Source: Bacillota bacterium
GTDB lineage: Bacteria > Bacillota > Clostridia > Lachnospirales > Lachnospiraceae
Direction: 5' to 3'
NCBI GenBank assembly: GCA_023410575.1
Contig: JAEYPP010000023.1
Coordinates: forward strand, 1-9,538
Length of the DNA: 9,538 nucleotides
Part shown: positions 5,751 to 9,538 of the stretch, in pieces
Position numbering within the stretch: position 1 is the first letter of the stretch
How the letters are laid out: each line of letters starts with the position of its first letter
Notes under the pieces: model-generated
What the model saw: only the letters and a program-made list of their open reading frames with translations
What the model was told of the DNA's origin: nothing
Databases searched by the model: none
Position numbers and translations under genes: made by a program

Positions 5751-6941
5751 ATGGAAAGAAAAGTAGGTACAATTTCAAGAGGTATTCGCTGCCCAATCAT
5801 TAGAGAAGGTGACAACTTAGCAGAAATCGTAGTAGAAAGCGTATTAGATGCTGCGAATAGCGAAGGATTTCAACTAAGAGATAAAGATGTAATCTCTTTG
5901 ACAGAATCAATTGTTGCAAGAGCACAAGGTAATTATGCGTCAATTCAAGCAATCGCTAGCGATGTAAAAGAAAAATTAGGCGGAGGAACAATTGGAATTA
6001 TATTTCCGATTCTATCCAGAAACAGATTTGCAATTTGTCTAAAAGGCATGGCTATGGGAGCGAAAAAGGTGGTATTAATGTTAAGCTATCCAAGTGATGA
6101 GGTAGGTAATGAATTAGTATCCCTTGATAAAATTGATGATGTAGGTATCAATCCATATAGCGATGTACTAACATTAGCTCAATATCGAGAACTATTTGGC
6201 GAAAACAAACATGAATTTACTGGCGTTGATTATGTCAAATATTATGAAGAGATTATCAAAGAAACTGGTGCCGATGTTGAAATAATTTTTGCCAATAATC
6301 CAAGGACAATTCTTAATTATACAAAGAATGTTATTACTTGCGATATTCATACACGTGCAAGAACAAAACGAATTCTTATGGCAAATGGAGCAGAACATGT
6401 ATGTGGCATGGATGATATATTAAATGCGCCAATTAACGGAAGTGGTTGTAATGAGAAGTATGGTTTGTTAGGATCTAATAAATCGACAGAAGATACAATT
6501 AAACTATTTCCAAGAGAGTGTTTTGATCTAGTGAAAGAGATTCAACAGAGAATACTCGATATAACAGGTAAACATGTAGAAGTAATGGTATATGGAGACG
6601 GAGCGTTCAAAGACCCACAGGGAAAGATATGGGAACTTGCAGATCCAGTTGTATCTCCAGCTTATACAGAAGGATTGATTGGAACTCCTAATGAGGTTAA
6701 GCTAAAATACCTAGCGGATAATGAATTTAAAGATTTATGTGGAGCTGAATTAAAAGAAGCGATTTCAAAATATATCAAAGAGAAGAATGATAATCTAGTA
6801 GGTAATATGGCATCCCAAGGAACAACACCAAGACAATTAACAGATCTAATTGGTTCCTTGTGTGACTTAACAAGTGGATCTGGTGATAAAGGAACACCTG
6901 TTGTGTTAGTACAGGGATATTTTGATAATTATACAAACTAA
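5751..6941 (+). CDS. CofE-like protein (F420-0:L-glutamate ligase fold)
   Basis: A 396-aa soluble protein whose N-terminal part resembles the CofE/F420_ligase family, which adds glutamate to coenzyme F420-0 using GTP in archaea and actinobacteria. Support: PIIREGDNLAEIVVE at about 15-29 and DVISLTESIVARAQGNY at 46-62, the usual family start, in which a strand is followed by a Ser/Lys-type helix. Further conserved-looking blocks are VYGDGAFKDP (280-289), a candidate metal site, and ASQGTTPRQL with TSGSGDKGTP (about 354-383) near the C terminus. It is about 150 residues longer than typical CofE. Clostridia of this type are not known to make F420, so the substrate is probably different; another gamma-glutamyl or amide ligation is inference only. 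It has a good Shine-Dalgarno site 8 bases before the ATG and its own terminator, so it is apparently monocistronic. Confidence 0.7.
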   Translation: MERKVGTISRGIRCPIIREGDNLAEIVVESVLDAANSEGFQLRDKDVISLTESIVARAQGNYASIQAIASDVKEKLGGGTIGIIFPILSRNRFAICLKGMAMGAKKVVLMLSYPSDEVGNELVSLDKIDDVGINPYSDVLTLAQYRELFGENKHEFTGVDYVKYYEEIIKETGADVEIIFANNPRTILNYTKNVITCDIHTRARTKRILMANGAEHVCGMDDILNAPINGSGCNEKYGLLGSNKSTEDTIKLFPRECFDLVKEIQQRILDITGKHVEVMVYGDGAFKDPQGKIWELADPVVSPAYTEGLIGTPNEVKLKYLADNEFKDLCGAELKEAISKYIKEKNDNLVGNMASQGTTPRQLTDLIGSLCDLTSGSGDKGTPVVLVQGYFDNYTN

Positions 6942-7243
6942 TGCCTAGCCTTTGGTATATCGATTGTTTTTAATTAGAAAAGAGTAAGAATAAGAGAGCT
7001 TAATGGTATATTTTCTTTGGTACATGATGGATATCAGTCCATAATTACATGTAGGATGGTGAGGCATTCCAAAGATACCATCAAGCTCTTTTTTATTGAA
7101 TACGAAAGTTCTTTGAACTTCCCTAATAATTGATTGTTGTCACGACATCATTTATGGAAAGGATAATAAACTAAATAAGTAATGTAATTGTTTGTCGTAG
7201 TGAATAATAAAGCACATATACTCAGAGTAGGAAAGGTAATAGA
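6942..7243. other. Intergenic region with terminator and PHP gene leader
   Basis: No gene is seen. It holds the large terminator hairpin 6995-7094, a weak promoter-like pair TTGTCA (7137-7142) and GATAAT (7162-7167) at a long 19-bp spacing, and the ribosome-binding site GGAAAGG (7230-7236) of the PHP gene. Confidence 0.6.
6995..7094 (+). terminator. Large branched terminator after the CofE-like gene
   Basis: Stepwise pairing: 6995-7001 with 7083-7089 (AGAGCTT/AAGCTCT), 7003-7009 with 7075-7081 (ATGGTAT/ATACCAT), then a 5-base bulge, then 7015-7020 with 7069-7074 (CTTTGG/CCAAAG). An inner hairpin follows: 7021-7026 with 7048-7053 (TACATG/CATGTA) and 7027-7031 with 7038-7042 (ATGGA/TCCAT). Six U (7089-7094) follow the 3' arm. 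The base and U tract make it an intrinsic terminator; the 48-base branched top is larger than usual. Confidence 0.7.
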
Positions 7244-7972
7244 ATGAAAGATATCATTGATTTGCATACACATACATTAGCAAGTGGTCACGCATATAGT
7301 ACAATAAACGAGATGGCGCAGGAGGCTGCAAAAAAGGGGATTCAGTTGCTTGGAATAACCGAACATGCACCTATGATGCCTGGGACTTGTCATCTCTTTT
7401 ATTTTGAGAATCTTCGTGTAGTTCCAAGAGAGCTTTTTGGAGTAAAATTACTCCTTGGTAGTGAAGTGAATATTTTAGATTATGATGGAACACTTGATTT
7501 GCCAAATTCAATACTTCGTAAATTAGATATTTGCATTGCAAGTATTCATCCACCTTGCTTTACGATAGGGACAAAAGAGGAGAACACGAACGCAATTGTA
7601 AATGCGATGAAAAATCCTTATATCAGTATCATTGGTCACCCAGATGATGGTAGATATGAAATGGATTATGAAGTAATTGTAAAGGCGGCAAAGGAATATG
7701 GAGTGATGCTTGAGATTAACAATGCTTCATTATCTCCAGGAAGCTATCGACCAAATACACGTGAGAACGATTTGCTAATGTTATCATATTGCAAAAAATA
7801 TCAAGTACCAGTAATCTTAGGAAGTGATGCTCATGTCGCATATGATGTTGGTAAGCATGATGCCGCTTGGTCTGTGATTGAGGAAGCACAGTTTCCAGAG
7901 GAGCTTGTAATGAATGATAAACCTGAACAATTAATTGCGATGATTCAAAAAAGAAGAGAAAATAAGAAATAG
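7244..7972 (+). CDS. PHP-domain metal-dependent hydrolase, YcdX type
   Basis: A 242-aa cytoplasmic protein of the PHP (polymerase and histidinol phosphatase) superfamily, YcdX branch, expected to be a phosphoesterase with a trinuclear metal site. All nine ligands of that branch can be placed: H8 and H10 (DLHTHT), H16, H41 (TEHAP), E74 (GSEVN), H102 (ASIHPP), H132 (IGHPD), D195 and H197 (GSDAH). The spacing tracks E. coli YcdX almost residue for residue, and the length is the same class. ATG 7244 has GGAAAGG 7 bases upstream. It is a single gene ended by the hairpin at 8014-8050. The natural substrate of this branch is not settled. It lacks the histidinol-phosphatase-specific context, and no his genes are near. 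Confidence 0.88.
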   Translation: MKDIIDLHTHTLASGHAYSTINEMAQEAAKKGIQLLGITEHAPMMPGTCHLFYFENLRVVPRELFGVKLLLGSEVNILDYDGTLDLPNSILRKLDICIASIHPPCFTIGTKEENTNAIVNAMKNPYISIIGHPDDGRYEMDYEVIVKAAKEYGVMLEINNASLSPGSYRPNTRENDLLMLSYCKKYQVPVILGSDAHVAYDVGKHDAAWSVIEEAQFPEELVMNDKPEQLIAMIQKRRENKK

Positions 7973-8001
7973 TTGACAAACTAAATTAGCGCTGATATTA
8001 T
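7973..8001 (+). promoter_or_regulatory. Near-consensus promoter directly after the PHP gene
   Basis: TTGACA (7973-7978), a 17-bp spacer and TATTAT (7996-8001) preceded by TGA, which gives an extended -10. This is the best sigma-A promoter in the window, and its -35 starts at the base after the PHP stop codon. Transcription would begin near 8007-8009, only a few bases before the terminator hairpin at 8014-8050. Confidence 0.65.
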
Positions 8002-8013
8002 GAATAATTATAG

Positions 8014-8050
8014 GCAAAGGTGTCTCTTGGGGATATCTTTGCTCTTTTTT
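8014..8050 (+). terminator. Intrinsic terminator / possible attenuator before glnA
   Basis: Bases 8014-8024 pair with 8032-8042 (11 bp including two G-U pairs; 7-base loop 8025-8031), followed by CTC-free U tract 8045-8050. It ends PHP gene transcription. Because the strong promoter at 7973-8001 lies between the PHP gene and this hairpin, it would also stop most transcripts from that promoter after about 40 bases. Confidence 0.8.
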
Positions 8051-8063
8051 AATTGAAGATTCA

Positions 8064-8165
8064 GGTGTTAAAAGGGTTCTTAAATTATTATTGGTATCCC
8101 ATTTTCAGAAAGTCTATTTATTTGCAAAATGATGCATAGAATTATAGAAAAGTACTTTTGACACC
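8064..8165 (+). repeat. Long-range inverted repeat in the glnA leader
   Basis: GGTGTTAAAAG (8064-8074) can pair with CTTTTGACACC (8155-8165) over 11 bp with one G-U pair, enclosing 80 bases. The right arm contains the TTGACA at 8158-8163. It could close an RNA domain in a transcript from the upstream promoter, or be coincidental in AT-rich DNA. Confidence 0.35.
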
Positions 8166-8187
8166 CTAATCATTAAAATAACATAAT
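8158..8187 (+). promoter_or_regulatory. Possible proximal promoter of glnA
   Basis: TTGACA (8158-8163), an 18-bp spacer and CATAAT (8182-8187). The sequence match is good, but the start point near 8194 would fall inside the Shine-Dalgarno site AAGGAGAGG (8191-8199), leaving a leader of only about 12 bases. The element may therefore be weak or not used as drawn. Confidence 0.4.
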
Positions 8188-8205
8188 CCAAAGGAGAGGT
8201 GTAAG

Positions 8206-9537
8206 ATGAATCGATATACCAAAAAAGATATTCTAAGATTAGTAGAAGAAGAGGATGTTGAGTTTATTCGCCTTCAATTTACTGATATATACGGGAATCT
8301 TAAAAATGTTGCAGTAACGACAAGTCAGTTAGGAAAAATTTTAGATAATGAATGTATGTTTGATGGTTCTTCGATTGAAGGATTCGTTGGTATTGAGAAA
8401 TCTGATATGTACCTTTACCCAGATTTAGATACGTTTGAAATATTCCCATGGAGACCGCAACAAGGAAAGGTTGCAAGATTTATCTGTGATGTTTATTGTA
8501 GTGATCAAACTCCTTTTGAGGGAGATCCAAGATACATATTAAAAAAGACCTTAAAGGAAGCGCAAGATTTAGGATATACTTTTCAAGTAGGACCAGAATG
8601 TGAATTCTTTTTATTTGATTTAGATGCAAATGGTTTACCTTCCACTACTACTCATGAGAAGGGTACATATTTTGATATTGGTCCAGTTGATTATGGTGAG
8701 AATGCTCGTCGTGAAATGGTATTAACATTAGAGGAAATGGGGTTTGAGATAGAAGCCTCTCATCACGAGGTGGCACCTGCACAGCACGAAATTGATTTTA
8801 AGTATGAAGATGGACTTAAGACTGCAGATAATATTGTGACCTTCAAAATGGCAGCTCGCTCGATAGCAAGACGACATGGTATGCACGCAACATTTATGCC
8901 AAAACCTAAATCAGGCATATATGGATCTGGAATGCATATTAATATGTCATTAAGGAAAGATGGAAAAAATATCTTTTATGATCCTACAAAGCCAAACAAG
9001 CTAAGCGAGGAAGCAAATCAGTTTATTGCTGGTTTAATGTATCATATTTCTAGCATGGTGGCAATTACGAATCCATTAGTAAACTCGTATAAGAGATTAG
9101 TTCCAGGATATGAAGCACCAGTTTATATCGCGTGGTCAGAGACAAATCGAAGCCCGTTAATTCGTATTCCTGCTCCTCGGGGGGAAGGAACTAGAGTGGA
9201 ACTACGTTCTCCTGACCCAACGGCAAATCCATATTTAGCATTAGCAGTTTGCTTGGCAGCAGGCTTGGATGGAATTAAGAATAAGATGGTACCTCCAGTA
9301 AGCGTGGAAAAAAATATTTTCCTTATGACGGAGGAGGAAAGACAGGAACTTGGAATTCTTAGTTTACCTGGAAGCTTAGGGGAAGCTTTAATTGAATTTG
9401 AATCAAGTGAATTTATAAAGAATGTCCTTGGAAAGCATATGTTTGAAAATTATTTAAGAATTAAGAAAGAAGAGTGGAGACAATATCGCAGTCAAGTTGC
9501 TACATGGGAATTGGAGCAATACCTAGATCGCTATTAA
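8206..9537 (+). CDS. glnA: Type I glutamine synthetase
   Basis: Makes glutamine from glutamate, ammonia and ATP in the cytoplasm as a dodecamer; the main ammonium-assimilation enzyme. Its 443 aa are collinear with Bacillus-type (GSI-alpha) GlnA. Visible motifs: beta-grasp N domain with MFDGSSIEGF (51-60), metal ligands E131 and E133 (GPECEF), E188 and E195 (HHEVAPAQHEID), GSGMH with H244, the glutamate-flap loop SYKRLVPGYEAP with E303, R315 (NRSP) and R334 (VELRSPD). There is no adenylylation-site NLYDLP sequence, so control by adenylylation is not expected. The tail WRQYRSQVATWELEQYLDRY is the usual one. Odd points: Gly62 where B. subtilis has feedback-related Arg62, and Tyr239 in place of the common Asn before GSGMH. 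ATG 8206 follows AAGGAGAGG. The gene is complete; the stop ends one base before the window end. Confidence 0.95.
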   Translation: MNRYTKKDILRLVEEEDVEFIRLQFTDIYGNLKNVAVTTSQLGKILDNECMFDGSSIEGFVGIEKSDMYLYPDLDTFEIFPWRPQQGKVARFICDVYCSDQTPFEGDPRYILKKTLKEAQDLGYTFQVGPECEFFLFDLDANGLPSTTTHEKGTYFDIGPVDYGENARREMVLTLEEMGFEIEASHHEVAPAQHEIDFKYEDGLKTADNIVTFKMAARSIARRHGMHATFMPKPKSGIYGSGMHINMSLRKDGKNIFYDPTKPNKLSEEANQFIAGLMYHISSMVAITNPLVNSYKRLVPGYEAPVYIAWSETNRSPLIRIPAPRGEGTRVELRSPDPTANPYLALAVCLAAGLDGIKNKMVPPVSVEKNIFLMTEEERQELGILSLPGSLGEALIEFESSEFIKNVLGKHMFENYLRIKKEEWRQYRSQVATWELEQYLDRY

Positions 9538-9538
9538 T

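Noticed and set aside
5751..6941. Annotation as a true F420 biosynthesis gene cofE
   Set aside because: Extra length, no F420 genes nearby and a clostridial context; only family-level resemblance is supportable.
8051..8205. ANTAR antitermination target (paired hexaloop hairpins) in the glnA leader
   Set aside because: No two adjacent stems with A1/G4 hexaloops could be drawn, and too little RNA lies before the terminator to hold one.
7973..8205. GlnR/TnrA operator (TGTNA-N7-TNACA)
   Set aside because: No matching full site; TGTTA at 8066-8070 is not followed by TNACA at the right distance.
1..9538. tRNA, rRNA or CRISPR loci
   Set aside because: No cloverleaf with a CCA-type end, no rRNA-like sequence and no repeat-spacer pattern was seen on either strand by eye.

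Overview
The window is AT-rich, uses TTG/GTG as well as ATG starts behind strong purine-rich Shine-Dalgarno sites, and has U-tract hairpin terminators. The gene content is an IS30 transposase with a Cys-rich insert, an OmpR/PhoB regulator with a HAMP-less-looking kinase, a Ser/Asn-rich vWA lipoprotein, a CofE-like protein, a YcdX-type PHP protein and a Bacillus-length type I glutamine synthetase. This points to a low-GC Gram-positive clostridium, most likely Lachnospiraceae. That placement is inference from gene style, not from a search.

Layout. (1) 1-1657: an apparently intact IS30-family element with 24/26-bp matched terminal repeats and one transposase that keeps its DDE triad; the ends carry six copies of a 12-bp motif. 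(2) 1728-3727: a response regulator and histidine kinase, translationally coupled by an ATGA overlap, starting 70 bp downstream of the IS end. A long A/T-flanked hairpin (3826-3873) ends this operon and the convergent gene. (3) 3897-5387 on the minus strand: a secreted lipoprotein with a von Willebrand factor A domain. (4) 5388-5750: a divergent intergenic region. (5) 5751-6941: a CofE-like (F420-0:L-glutamate ligase fold) protein of unknown substrate, followed by an unusually elaborate terminator hairpin. (6) 7244-7972: a PHP metal-dependent hydrolase with all nine YcdX metal ligands. (7) 7973-8205: a near-consensus promoter that runs at once into an intrinsic terminator, then a second promoter-like sequence. 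(8) 8206-9537: complete glnA.

How the parts relate. Apart from the two-component pair, each gene looks like its own transcription unit with its own terminator, so the window is mostly a set of single genes and not one system. The IS may have separated the two-component pair from its original upstream neighbour or promoter. The most interesting leads are the promoter-terminator arrangement ahead of glnA, substitutions at regulatory and active-site-loop positions of this GlnA, the CofE-like protein in a lineage not known to make F420, and the Gly that replaces the acidic residue after the phospho-acceptor His of the kinase. I did not find convincing evidence for a wholly new multi-gene system.
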